Counted from the first letter of the stretch, positions 1-8,860 are shown. The stretch: DNA of 12,264 nt from Acidimicrobiales bacterium (GCA_016936035.1 JAFGPU010000218.1:1-12264); one strand, 5' to 3'. Translations and numbers: made by a program. The notes: a model not told the origin generated them from the letters alone.

Positions 1-797
1 CGGAACCGCCGGGCGAAGCTGCGCGGGCTCAGCATGGCCCGGGCGGCGAGGTGGTCGACCGTCATGTGCTCGTCGAGGTGGGCCACCGCCCAGTCGAGGG
101 TGCGGGCGATGGGGTCGTCGGCGCACATCTCGGGCACCGGGGTGTCGACGAACTGCGCCTGACCACCGTCACGCTGGGGCGGCACCACCATGCGCCGGGC
201 GACCTTGTTGGCGACCTCGGCGCCGTGGTCGAGGCGCACGATGTGCAGGCACAGGTCGATGCCCGCCGCGGTGCCGGCCGAGGTGTAGATGCCGTCGCCC
301 GCGTCGACGAACAGGACGTCGCGGTCGACCTCGACGGCGGGGTACAGCTGCGCGAACTCGGAGGTGAAGATCCAGTGGGTGGTCGCCCGGCGCCCGTCGA
401 GCAGGCCCGCCTGAGCCAGCAGGAAGGCGCCCGAGCACACGCTGACGAGCCGCCCGCCCCGGTCGTGCACCGCCCGCAGGGCGTCGAGCACCTCGGGGGG
501 CGCGGGATCGCCACGCCCGGGCCACACCGGCAGGATGACGGTCTCGGCGTCGGCCAGGTCGTCGAGCGTGTACGGCGTCGTGATGGACCAGTCGCCGCCC
601 GACACCGGGATGGTGGTGCCGAAGGCGCCGACGACGCGGAAGCGGTACCACGGGCTGGCGTACTCGGAGCGGTCGATCCCGAACACCTCGTGCGCCACGC
701 CCAGTTCGAACGCGGCGGCGTGCGACCCCACGACGGCTGCCACGAGATGGCCGCCGTCCTCGCCCTTGCCGCCTGCCGGTCGTCGTGCAGAGGGCAT
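1..797 (-). CDS. GlxA/FtrA-type AraC-family transcriptional regulator (C-terminus beyond the window)
   Basis: The first 265 codons are present; the gene runs off the left edge without a stop. Reading from the ATG at 797-795, residues about 15-200 form a DJ-1/PfpI (class I glutamine amidotransferase-like) domain. The nucleophile-elbow motif VCSGAFLLA has Cys121 and is followed by AGLLDGRRATTHW, a signature of the GlxA/FtrA group. Residues about 227-265 (IARTLDWAVAHLDEH, then TVDHLAARAMLSPRSFARRF) are the start of an AraC-type helix-turn-helix, so the missing part should be the rest of the DNA-binding domain, roughly 60-70 residues. Members of this family are cytoplasmic regulators whose amidotransferase-like domain senses an unknown ligand; some control amino-acid or quaternary-amine catabolism. 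No ligand can be named here. It is divergent from the small Cys-rich gene at 880. The start is the first ATG in a well-conserved frame; only a weak GAG precedes it. Confidence 0.9.
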   Translation of the reverse strand, partial: MPSARRPAGGKGEDGGHLVAAVVGSHAAAFELGVAHEVFGIDRSEYASPWYRFRVVGAFGTTIPVSGGDWSITTPYTLDDLADAETVILPVWPGRGDPAPPEVLDALRAVHDRGGRLVSVCSGAFLLAQAGLLDGRRATTHWIFTSEFAQLYPAVEVDRDVLFVDAGDGIYTSAGTAAGIDLCLHIVRLDHGAEVANKVARRMVVPPQRDGGQAQFVDTPVPEMCADDPIARTLDWAVAHLDEHMTVDHLAARAMLSPRSFARRF

Positions 798-809
798 GGC
801 GCTCAGTTT

Positions 810-842
810 GGCAGAATCCTTGCGAACATATGCATTCCTGCC
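810..842. repeat. Imperfect inverted repeat in the divergent regulator/small-gene intergenic region
   Basis: GGCAGAAT (810-817) faces ATTCCTGCC (834-842), which are complementary apart from one extra base, with 16 nt between them. The stretch between contains the AT-rich ACATATGCA, unusual in this GC-rich window. It lies 13-45 bp upstream of the AraC-type regulator start and upstream of the small gene at 880, so it could be an operator for autoregulation. This is inference from position and symmetry only. Confidence 0.35.
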
Positions 843-879
843 ACTCGCCGGCCGAACAACGCAGGTCGAGAATACACCC

Positions 880-1050
880 ATGTTCTCCGTGTACTGCCCT
901 CGCCACGGCAGCGACGTGCTGCTCACCTCCCGCCGCATCGTCGGCATCGACCGGACGGACGACCACCTGACCGTCCGGTGGGAGTGCTGGTGCGGGCAGC
1001 GCGGCTCGCACGCCACGGGCCGCACCCGCCGGTCGACCCCGCTCGTGTGA
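880..1050 (+). CDS. Small Cys-rich, zinc-ribbon-like hypothetical protein (56 aa)
   Basis: The ATG at 880 opens a 56-residue protein beginning MFSVYCPRHGSDVLL and containing RWECWCGQRG. Cys6-x2-His9 and Cys36-x-Cys38 could together form one treble-clef or zinc-ribbon metal site. I believe short proteins with a YCPRH start and a WxCxCG end are widespread in high-GC Actinobacteria, without known function. The frame stays open far upstream, but that part lies antisense to the AraC-type regulator and reads as low-complexity shadow, so the ATG is the sensible start. A -10-like GAGAAT (868-873) sits 6 nt before the ATG, compatible with a leaderless transcript. It is divergent from the regulator and converges with the dehydrogenase at 1081. 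The function is unknown; nucleic-acid binding would be a guess. Confidence 0.72.
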   Translation: MFSVYCPRHGSDVLLTSRRIVGIDRTDDHLTVRWECWCGQRGSHATGRTRRSTPLV

Positions 1051-1052
1051 CC

Positions 1053-1072
1053 CCGTGCGGGCGCCGGCACGG
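1053..1072. terminator. Hairpin between convergent genes
   Basis: CCGTGC (1053-1058) pairs with GCACGG (1067-1072) around an 8-nt loop, in the 30 bp between the stop of the small Cys-rich gene and the stop of the convergent dehydrogenase. It has no T-tract on either side. Its position fits a short bidirectional terminator, but a 6-bp stem is weak evidence in such GC-rich DNA. Confidence 0.4.
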
Positions 1073-1080
1073 CCCCGCCG

Positions 1081-1839
1081 TCAGGCGCTGCGCCCGCCGT
1101 CGAGCGCCAGCGCCTGGCCCGTGATCATCGCGGCGGCGTCGCTCGCCAGGTACGCGACGGCGGCGGCGACCTCGGCGGGCGCCACCAGGCCCGGCATGAG
1201 CATCTGCAGGCGGTCCATCAGCCGGGGGTCGGCGTCCGCCGGGATGCGCGGGGCGACCTCGCCCAGCAACGGCGTGTCGACCGCCGCCGGGCACACGCAG
1301 TTGACCCGCACGCCGTCCACCGCCAGCTCGACGGCCAGCGCCCTCGTCAGCATCACGAGCCCGCCCTTCGACGCGCAGTAGGCGGCCGTGTACGCCTGCC
1401 CCTCGAGCCCGGCGATCGAGGCGACGTTGACGATGCATCCCGCCGTCGCCCGCAGGTGCGGCAGCGCAGCCCGGCACACCATGAACGGACCGGTCAGGTT
1501 GACGGCGAGCGACCGCTGCCACTCGTCGTCGTCCAGGTCGTCGAGACGGCCGAACTGCGGCACGCCCGCCACGTTCGCCACGACGTCGAGCCGGCCGTGG
1601 ACGTCCACGGTGTGGGCAACGGCCGCCTCGACGGCCGCCCGGTCGGTGACATCGCCCGCCACCACCTCGACACCGTCGGGGCCGGCCGGCCGCAGGTCGA
1701 GACCCACCACGCGCGCCCCGTCGTCGCGCAGCCGCTCGGCCACCGCGAAGCCGATGCCCGACGCGACGCCCGTCACGAAGGCGACGCGGCGCACGGGGGC
1801 GGAGGACGGGTCGTCGGTCACGGTGCGGCAGTCTGCCAC
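1081..1839 (-). CDS. Short-chain dehydrogenase/reductase (classical SDR)
   Basis: A 252-residue cytoplasmic NAD(P)-dependent oxidoreductase of the classical SDR family, normal length about 250. The cofactor loop is T23-G24-V-A-S27-G28-I-G30, followed by NVAG (89-92), Asn114, Ser141 and the Y154-x3-K158 pair, so the whole Asn-Ser-Tyr-Lys tetrad is present. Asp48 in VVGLDLR, at the end of the second strand, favours NAD over NADP. The C-terminus has the usual TGQALALDGG. The substrate cannot be told from sequence. The GTG at 1839 gives the longest form; a second GTG at 1821 would trim six residues, lies 8 nt behind a CAGACT hexamer, and is equally plausible because neither start has a clear ribosome-binding site. 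It follows the membrane-protein gene on the same strand by 22 bp, so the two may share a transcript. Confidence 0.92.
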   Translation of the reverse strand: MADCRTVTDDPSSAPVRRVAFVTGVASGIGFAVAERLRDDGARVVGLDLRPAGPDGVEVVAGDVTDRAAVEAAVAHTVDVHGRLDVVANVAGVPQFGRLDDLDDDEWQRSLAVNLTGPFMVCRAALPHLRATAGCIVNVASIAGLEGQAYTAAYCASKGGLVMLTRALAVELAVDGVRVNCVCPAAVDTPLLGEVAPRIPADADPRLMDRLQMLMPGLVAPAEVAAAVAYLASDAAAMITGQALALDGGRSA

Positions 1840-1861
1840 CCGGTGACCGGCGGGGACGACG

Positions 1862-2785
1862 TCACCCCGCGGGCGCGGTCAGTTCCCCCGCCGCGACCTC
1901 TGGTGCCGGTTCCGACTCGGTGACCGGCGGAGGTGCCGCAGGCTCGGACGTCGCGGTCGTGGTCGGCGACGTCGTCGTCGTGGTCGGCGCCGTCGTCGAC
2001 GTCGTCGGTGGCGGTGGCGCCGGCGCACCGGGCTCGTCCGACTCAGGCGCCGTGGTGGACGGCAGCTGGTCGCCCTCCTCCCCGGAGGACGGCTCCGACG
2101 ACGGATCGTCCGGCGTCGTGGTGGTGGGCGTGCCGGGGTCGTCGGGCTCGTCGTCGTCCCTACCTCCGGAGAACAGCGAACCGATCGAGGTGACCCGGGA
2201 TCCGCTGTCCTCGCCCGCCAGCGGCCGGTCGGCGACCGCCTCGATCAGGGTGACGGTGGCGAGCGAGAGCACGAACACCACCGCCACTCCGGCCGCGAGG
2301 CTCCACCGGCGCCGCGCCAGCCAGTGGCGCCAGCCCTCGGTGGCGGGGCCGGGAAACACCGCCCCCTCGTCGACGGCCTCGGCCTCGGGCTCGGCGGCAT
2401 CGCCGCCACCGTCGTCGTCCGCCGTCTCGTCGGTGCTGGCCCCGGTCCCTTCTGCGGATGTCCCCCGCCCGGGCAGGCGCACGGTCGGCCGGGGCATCCG
2501 CAGCGTCTGCACCTGCTGCAGGCGGGCCGTCGTCCGCCGGATGCCCAGGCCGTAGGCCGCGCTGCCCACGGTGGCGAAGATGCTGAAGACGGCCGCCCCC
2601 ACGATGGTGCCCGCCACGCCGAAGTACGAGGACACCATCGCCGCCGACACCGACGCCAGCACGCCGGCGGCGACCTGGACGCCCGAGACGCCGATGCGGC
2701 CGCCCTCGGGCTCGGAGGCAGGTCGAGCGGCGGTGGCCGCGTCGGATCGGGAGCCGGGCTGGCCGTCGGTTGTGTGCCGTGTCAT
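1862..2785 (-). CDS. Predicted membrane protein with Thr/Pro-rich extracellular tail
   Basis: A 307-residue protein of unknown function. From the N-terminus: a polar, Ser/Ala-rich segment (about 1-33); a long hydrophobic region (about 36-81) that can form a transmembrane hairpin; a charged, Asp/Glu-rich linker (about 82-155) with RMPRPTVRLPGRG near its start; a Trp/Arg cluster (GWRHWLARRRW, about 151-161); a third transmembrane segment (about 162-184); then an acidic and very Thr/Pro/Ser-rich tail (about 213-307). The positive cluster before the last segment predicts that the tail is outside the cell. Such tails are typical of actinobacterial envelope proteins. I chose the ATG at 2785 because the frame upstream is Arg/Pro-rich and unlike protein, and an AGGA lies about 10 nt before this ATG. 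It is divergent from hutH across a 183-bp gap and is followed by the SDR gene. No domain is recognised. Confidence 0.8.
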   Translation of the reverse strand: MTRHTTDGQPGSRSDAATAARPASEPEGGRIGVSGVQVAAGVLASVSAAMVSSYFGVAGTIVGAAVFSIFATVGSAAYGLGIRRTTARLQQVQTLRMPRPTVRLPGRGTSAEGTGASTDETADDDGGGDAAEPEAEAVDEGAVFPGPATEGWRHWLARRRWSLAAGVAVVFVLSLATVTLIEAVADRPLAGEDSGSRVTSIGSLFSGGRDDDEPDDPGTPTTTTPDDPSSEPSSGEEGDQLPSTTAPESDEPGAPAPPPPTTSTTAPTTTTTSPTTTATSEPAAPPPVTESEPAPEVAAGELTAPAG

Positions 2786-2835
2786 GGTCGCCTGGTCCTG
2801 GCGTGATCGGTGGTGCGGTTGCGGTGGGGAGAGCC

Positions 2836-2893
2836 GCCGCCTCCCCAGGACCGCCACGGCCCGGGTCGGCGCACTCGGCCGTCTCCCCAGGAC
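2836..2893. repeat. Pair of 16-bp direct repeats, 42 bp apart, upstream of hutH
   Basis: GCCGCCTCCCCAGGAC (2836-2851) and GCCGTCTCCCCAGGAC (2878-2893) match at 15 of 16 positions and are spaced 42 bp start to start, about four helical turns. A third, inverted CCAGGAC core (read as GTCCTGG) lies at 2795-2801. The first copy is also half of a small inverted repeat, GGGGAG (2826-2831) with CTCCCC (2841-2846). All lie in the 183-bp gap between the divergent membrane-protein gene and hutH, so they may be binding sites for a regulator of either. The regulator is not identified; the sequence does not resemble the known HutC operator. Confidence 0.5.
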
Positions 2894-2955
2894 TAGGCCC
2901 GCTCCCGCCCGACACCAACGTGCCATCGGTCACCGTCGTGCTGCCGCCGCACCGC

Positions 2956-2961
2956 TACCGT
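2956..2961 (+). promoter_or_regulatory. Candidate -10 element (TACCGT) for a leaderless hut operon transcript
   Basis: TACCGT fits TANNNT and ends 7 nt before the GTG at 2969, placing the transcription start at or next to that codon. No convincing -35 hexamer is visible. Read differently, GGAGGTGA at 2965-2972 would be an ideal ribosome-binding site for a GTG at 2978; a transcript starting at 2968-2969 would remove most of it. Confidence 0.45.
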
Positions 2962-2968
2962 CCGGGAG

Positions 2969-4418
2969 GTGACGGTGGTGCTACGCCCCGAGGGGTTGTC
3001 GAGGGACGAGGTGGTGGACGTCGCCCGCTCCGGGGCCCGCGTCGAGCTGTCCGAGGCGGCGCTCGCCACCATGGCGGCCTCCCGCGCCCACGTCGACGCC
3101 CTCGCCGCCGCCGACCAGCCCGTCTACGGCATCTCCACCGGGTTCGGCGGCCTCGCGACCACGCAGATCGATCCCGCGCAGCGCGAGCGAATGCAGCGGT
3201 CGCTCATCCGGTCGCACGCCGCGGGCATGGGCGACCCGGTCGAGCCCGAGGTCGTCCGGGCCATGGTGCTGCTGCGGGCGCGCACGCTCGCCACCGGCAT
3301 CACCGGCGCACGGCCCGAACTCGCCGTGGCCCTGCTGCGCCTGCTGGACGGTGAGCGGCTGCCACCGGTGCCGGAGTTCGGCTCGCTCGGCTGCAGCGGC
3401 GACCTGGCGCCCCTGGCGCACGTCGCCACCGCCCTCGACCTGCCGCTGGCCGCCAAGGAGGGCCTCGCCCTCGTCAACGGCACCGACGGCATGCTGGGCA
3501 TGCTCGTGCTGGCCTGCGCCGACCTGGCGGCGCTGCTGCGCGCCGCTGATGTCGCCGCCGCCATGAGCGTCGAGGGGCTGCTCGGCACCGACCGCCCGTT
3601 CGCCGCCGACCTCGTCGCGCTGCGGCCCCACCCGGGCCAGCAGGCCGCGGCGGCGAACCTGACGACGCTGCTCGCAGGCTCGGGCATCGTGGCCTCGCAC
3701 CGCACCGGCGACCCCCGCGTCCAGGACGCGTACTCGTTGCGCTGCGCCCCGCAGGTGCACGGGGCGGCCCGCGACGCGCTCGCGTTCGCCGAGGCGTGCG
3801 CCGACCGCGAGCTGGTCTCCGCCATCGACAACCCGGTCGTCGTCGCCGACGGTCGCGTCGAGTCGGTCGGCAACTTCCACGGCGCGCCCCTCGCCCACGC
3901 GTGCGACCTGCTCGCCATCGTCGTGGCCGACGTCGCCAGCATGAGCGAGCGGCGCACCGACCGGTTCCTCGACACCGCCCGCAGCCACGGCCTGCCCCCG
4001 TTCCTCGCCCACGAGCCGGGCGTCGACAGCGGGCTGATGATCGCCCAGTACACCGCGGCCGCCCTGGTGAGCGAGTGCCGGCGCCTGGCGGTGCCGGCCA
4101 GCGCCGACACCGTGCCGACCTCGGCCATGCAGGAGGACCACGTGTCGATGGGGTGGTCGGCCGCCCGCAAGCTCCGCACCGCGCTGGCGCACCTGGCCAA
4201 GGTGCTCGCGGTCGAGGTCGTGACCGCCGGGCGAGGGATCGACCTGCGGGCGCCCCTGGCCCCGGCGCCGGGCACGGGTGCGGCGCGCGACGCCCTGCGC
4301 GCCGCCGGCGTCGACGGGCCGGGCCCCGACCGCCTCGTGGCGCCCGAGTTGGCTTTGGCCGCCGACCTCGTGGCGACAGGGGCGATCGTCCGTGCCGTCG
4401 AGCAGGAGGTCGGCCCCC

Positions 4419-4426
<8 letters not shown>
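2969..4426 (+). CDS. hutH: Histidine ammonia-lyase
   Basis: First enzyme of histidine degradation: it removes ammonia from L-histidine to give trans-urocanate in the cytoplasm. The 485 residues are close to the usual 500-510. Family motifs are present: [11 protein letters not shown] (Tyr53), the MIO region [14 protein letters not shown] (141-144), LVNGT (Asn170), [14 protein letters not shown] (252-265), GNFHG (301-305) and QEDHVSMG (388-395). The residues that cyclise into the electrophilic MIO group are Cys142-Ser143-Gly144 instead of the commonest Ala-Ser-Gly; I believe CSG also occurs in other actinobacterial enzymes. It is the first gene of the hut operon. The GTG at 2969 fits a leaderless start behind TACCGT; GTG codons at 2975 or 2978 behind GGAGGTGA would shorten it by two or three residues. 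An internal AGGAGGT at its 3' end serves hutU, and the genes overlap by 8 nt. Confidence 0.97.
4404..4410 (+). promoter_or_regulatory. Ribosome-binding site fixing the TTG start of hutU
   Basis: AGGAGGT lies inside the last codons of hutH, 8 nt before TTG at 4419. It is a near-perfect Shine-Dalgarno sequence at ideal spacing. No ATG or GTG exists in frame between here and the conserved urocanase N-terminus ([14 protein letters not shown]), so this site decides the start. Confidence 0.8.
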
Positions 4427-6094
<1,668 letters not shown>

Positions 6095-6098
<4 letters not shown>

Positions 6099-7375
6099 GC
6101 ACGTACTGGGTGGCCCGCGCCCTGCTGGAGCAGACCACGACCCGGGGCGTGGTGCTCGAAGCCGGCGCGGACGGCCGCCTCGGCGCCGTGGCGACGGGCG
6201 TCGAGCGGCCCCCCGCCGGCGCCCGCACGCTGGGCGGTCCCGACGGCCTCGCCCTCCCCGGCCTGGTCGACGCCCACTCGCACGCGTTCCAGCGCGCTCT
6301 GCGGGGCCGCGCCGTCGGCGGCGACTTCTGGGCGTGGCGCGCCGGCATGTACCGGCTGGTCGAGCGGCTCGACCCCGACACCATGCTCGACCTGGCGACC
6401 GCGGCGTTCGCCGAGCTGGTGCTCGCCGGCGTCACCTGCGTGCACGAGTTCCACTACCTCCACCAGCCGGCGGGCATGGACGACGCCGTCTGCGAGGCGG
6501 CCCGGCGGGCCGGGATCCGGCTCGTGCTGCTCGACACGTGCTACCTGCGCGCCGGCTTCGACGGCGCGGCCCTCGACCCCGTCCAGCGACGCTTCAGCGA
6601 CGGCGACGTCGATCGCTGGGCCACCCGGGCCGAGCGGATGGCGTCCGCCAACCCCGACGTGACCGTCGGCGCCGCCATCCACAGCGTGCGGGCCGTCGAT
6701 CCGGCGTCGATGGCCGGTGTGGCCCGCTGGGCCCGGGAGCGCCAGGTCCCGTTGCACCTGCACCTCTCCGAGCAGCAGGCCGAGAACACGGCGTGCCTGG
6801 CCGCCACCGGGTGCACGCCCACCGAGCTGGCGCACGACCACGGCGTGCTCGGATCGTCGACGACGGCGGTGCACGCCACCCACCTGGCGGCGGGCGACAT
6901 CGCCCGCCTCGGGTCCTCCGGCACGACCGTCTGCCTGTGCCCGACGACCGAGCGGGACCTGGCCGACGGGGTCGGGCCGGCCGCGACCCTGGCCGAGGCG
7001 GGATGCCCGCTGCGGCTGGGCTCGGACAGCCACGCGGTGGTCGACCTGTTCGAGGAGGCGCGCGCCGTCGAGCTCGACGAGCGGATGGTGACCGGCCGCC
7101 GGGGGCTGCACCCACCCGGTGCGCTGCTCGGCGCGGCGAGCGGCGGGCGCCGGTTGGCGCCGGGCGAACCGGCCGACATCACCGTCGTCGACCTCGGCGG
7201 GACGCGCCTGGCCGGGATCGACGCAACCGAGCCCGGCCCGATGCTGGTCGCCGCGGCGACGGCCGCCGACGTCACCGACGTGGTCGTCGCCGGACGGCAC
7301 GTCGTGCGGCAGGGCCGCCACACCGGGCTGGACGTCGCCGCCGCGCTGCGGACCGCGATCGCGGCGGTGGTGTGA
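6095..7375 (+). CDS. hutF: Formimidoylglutamate deiminase
   Basis: Hydrolyses N-formimidoyl-L-glutamate to N-formyl-L-glutamate and ammonia, the step that defines the five-enzyme histidine route. This is a 426-residue amidohydrolase-superfamily enzyme (usual length about 450). Likely zinc ligands are His61 and His63 in [13 protein letters not shown], His223 in HLHLSE and Asp311 in [13 protein letters not shown]. Glu226 and His260 sit at the same offsets from the metal ligands as the catalytic pair of the Pseudomonas enzyme, as I remember that structure. Substrate-binding candidates are Gln66, Arg82, Tyr121 and Arg199. The HutF-type signature ERDLADGVG (286-294) separates it from guanine deaminases and related enzymes. 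The GTG at 6095 overlaps the hutU stop by 4 nt (GTGA), so translation is probably coupled; no strong ribosome-binding site is seen. Finding hutF before hutI differs from biosynthetic order (HutI acts first), which has no functional consequence. Confidence 0.95.
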
Positions 7376-8559
7376 GCGCCGTGTGGGATCTGCTCATCAC
7401 CGGCACCGCCGGCGGCGGCGCCATCGGCATCGCCGGCGACCGCATCGCCTGGGCCGGATCCGAGCAGGCACTGCCGCCGGCGGCCGCGACCGCGCGCCAC
7501 CGCTGGCCGGTCCACGGGCGGCTCGTGACGCCCGGGCTCGTCGACTGCCACACCCACCTGGTCTTCGCCGGGGACCGGTCGTCCGAGTGGGAGCGCCGGC
7601 TGGCGGGCGCCCGCTACGACGAGATCGCGGCGGCGGGCGGCGGCATCAACGCCACCGTGGCCGCCACCCGCGCCGCCTCGGACGCCGATCTGCTCGCCGG
7701 GGCCGTGCGCCGGGCGGCGGCGCTCGCCGCCGGAGGCGTGACGACCATCGAGGTGAAGTCCGGCTACGGGCTCGACCTCGACACCGAGGTGCGCATGCTG
7801 CGCGTGGCCCGCCGCATCGCCGAGCACGTCCCGGTGACGGTCGTGACCACCTTCCTGGGCGCCCACACGGTGCCACCCGAGTTCGGGACCGGCGACGACT
7901 ACGTGTCGTTCGTCTGCGACGAGGTGCTGCCCGCCGTCGCCGCCGAGGGCCTGGCCGATGCCGTCGACGCGTTCGCCGAGCACGTCGCCTTCACGCCCGC
8001 GCAGGTCGACCGGGTCCTGACGGCCGCGACCGCCCTCGGGCTGCCGGTGAAGCTGCACGCCGACCAGCTCAGCGACGGCGGGGGCGCGGCGCTCGCCGCC
8101 CGCCACGGCGCCCTGTCGGCCGACCACCTCGAGCGCAGCTCCCCCGACGGGGTCGCCGCCCTCGCGGCCGCGGGCACCGTGGCGGTGCTGCTGCCGGGCG
8201 CCGGGTACGTGCTGGGCGATACGGCGACGCCACCGGTGGCCGCGCTGCGACGGGCAGGGGTCCCCATGGCGGTGGCCACCGACTGCAACCCGGGCACCTC
8301 TCCGCTCGTCTCCCTCCCGCTCGCCATGCACATGGCCTGCACCCGCATGGGGCTGACGGTGGCCGAGGCGCTGGCCGGTGCGACCGAGCACGCGGCACGG
8401 GCGCTCGGGCTGTCCGGCGTGGCCGGGGTGATCGCGCCGGGCGCACGTGCCGACCTGGTGGTCTGGGATGCCGACGACCCGGCCCAGATCGTCTACTGGA
8501 TCGGGCTGCCACCCGTGCACACGGTGGTGCAGGGTGGCCGGTTCGTGACCGGTGCGTGA
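7372..8559 (+). CDS. hutI: Imidazolonepropionase
   Basis: Third step of the pathway: hydrolytic opening of 4-imidazolone-5-propanoate to N-formimidoyl-L-glutamate, the HutF substrate. The protein has 395 residues against a usual 400-410. It is an amidohydrolase with metal ligands His60 and His62 (DCHTHLVFAGDR), His229 (KLHADQ) and Asp304 (ATDCNPGTSP), plus the catalytic-type His252 (SADHLE). IEVKSGYGLD (126-135) and FLGAHTVPPEF (161-171) are typical of HutI. Gln232 stands where some homologues have Glu; HADQ is also seen in alpha-proteobacterial enzymes. The GTG at 7372 overlaps the hutF stop as GTGA; a second GTG at 7381 would remove three residues. It is the last gene of the operon, followed by a strong hairpin at 8599. 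No hutG and no histidine transporter follow. Confidence 0.96.
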   Translation: MSAVWDLLITGTAGGGAIGIAGDRIAWAGSEQALPPAAATARHRWPVHGRLVTPGLVDCHTHLVFAGDRSSEWERRLAGARYDEIAAAGGGINATVAATRAASDADLLAGAVRRAAALAAGGVTTIEVKSGYGLDLDTEVRMLRVARRIAEHVPVTVVTTFLGAHTVPPEFGTGDDYVSFVCDEVLPAVAAEGLADAVDAFAEHVAFTPAQVDRVLTAATALGLPVKLHADQLSDGGGAALAARHGALSADHLERSSPDGVAALAAAGTVAVLLPGAGYVLGDTATPPVAALRRAGVPMAVATDCNPGTSPLVSLPLAMHMACTRMGLTVAEALAGATEHAARALGLSGVAGVIAPGARADLVVWDADDPAQIVYWIGLPPVHTVVQGGRFVTGA

Positions 8560-8598
8560 CCCGGCGCACGCGGTGGTCGGGCAGCCGCCCTGACGCGA

Positions 8599-8630
8599 CG
8601 AACGGGACCCGCTGGGGTGGGTCCCGTTCG
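8599..8630 (+). terminator. Strong hairpin after hutI, likely hut operon terminator
   Basis: CGAACGGGACCC (8599-8610) pairs perfectly with GGGTCCCGTTCG (8619-8630) around an 8-nt loop, 40 nt after the hutI stop. The 12-bp GC-rich stem has no T-run after it, which is common for actinobacterial terminators. Confidence 0.75.
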
Positions 8631-8644
8631 GACAGATCAGCCAG

Positions 8645-8682
8645 GGGGGCGGGGCGGGCGGGCGGACAGGCACCCCGCCCCC
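8645..8682. terminator. Second GC-only hairpin downstream of the hut operon
   Basis: GGGGGCGGGG (8645-8654) pairs perfectly with CCCCGCCCCC (8673-8682), 18-nt loop, and the flanking CCAG/CTGG can extend it with a small bulge. It may be a back-up terminator or a random product of G/C-homopolymer-rich sequence. Confidence 0.4.
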
Positions 8683-8744
8683 AGCTGGCCTGTGCCAGAC
8701 AACTACCCCCGGGCCTCACGGGACAAACCCACATGTCGAAAACT

Positions 8745-8773
8745 TTGCGGAATGTGCCGTGACGTGCGATAAC
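8745..8773 (+). promoter_or_regulatory. Vegetative-type promoter upstream of the DtxR-type regulator
   Basis: TTGCGG (8745-8750) and GATAAC (8768-8773) are separated by the ideal 17 nt and lie in the most AT-rich part of the gap. Transcription would begin near 8780 and give a leader of about 80 nt. It competes with the leaderless -10 candidate at 8849. Confidence 0.5.
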
Positions 8774-8848
8774 GCCCGTGATCGCGGCGATGATCGCGTC
8801 ATCCGTCGACGACGGTCCCACGCGCTCCCGGCCTCGGGCCGATCGCCG

Positions 8849-8854
8849 TAGGCT
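8849..8854 (+). promoter_or_regulatory. Candidate -10 (TAGGCT) for leaderless transcription of the DtxR-type regulator
   Basis: TAGGCT is followed by exactly 6 nt (GGCGCC) and then the GTG start at 8861, the geometry of leaderless actinobacterial mRNAs. There is no Shine-Dalgarno sequence before this GTG, which supports the reading. No -35 is evident. Confidence 0.5.
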
Positions 8855-8860
8855 GGCGCC

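Larger units (their letters stand above)
8560..8860. other. Non-coding region between hutI and the DtxR-type regulator
   Basis: The 301 bp hold no credible gene. The left half contains the hut terminator hairpin (8599-8630) and a second GC-rich hairpin (8645-8682). The right half is less GC-rich and contains a vegetative-type promoter (8745-8773), an inverted repeat GATGA-N5-TCATC (8789-8803), two GATCGCG copies 12 bp apart (8780-8786 and 8792-8798), and a second -10-like hexamer directly before the regulator start (8849-8854). Confidence 0.7.

Noticed and set aside
51..1124. Plus-strand open frame across the AraC-type regulator
   Set aside because: The opposite strand encodes an unambiguous amidotransferase-like/AraC protein; this frame translates to Arg/His/Gly-rich sequence.
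1950..2015. GTC/GTG-rich trinucleotide run resembling a microsatellite
   Set aside because: It is the complement of Thr codons in the Thr/Pro-rich tail of the membrane protein and is irregular, so coding composition explains it.
2786..2968. Search for a HutC-type operator or riboswitch before hutH
   Set aside because: No HutC-like palindrome and no recognisable riboswitch structure were seen; only the phased repeats stand out. A leaderless start would leave no room for an mRNA leader.
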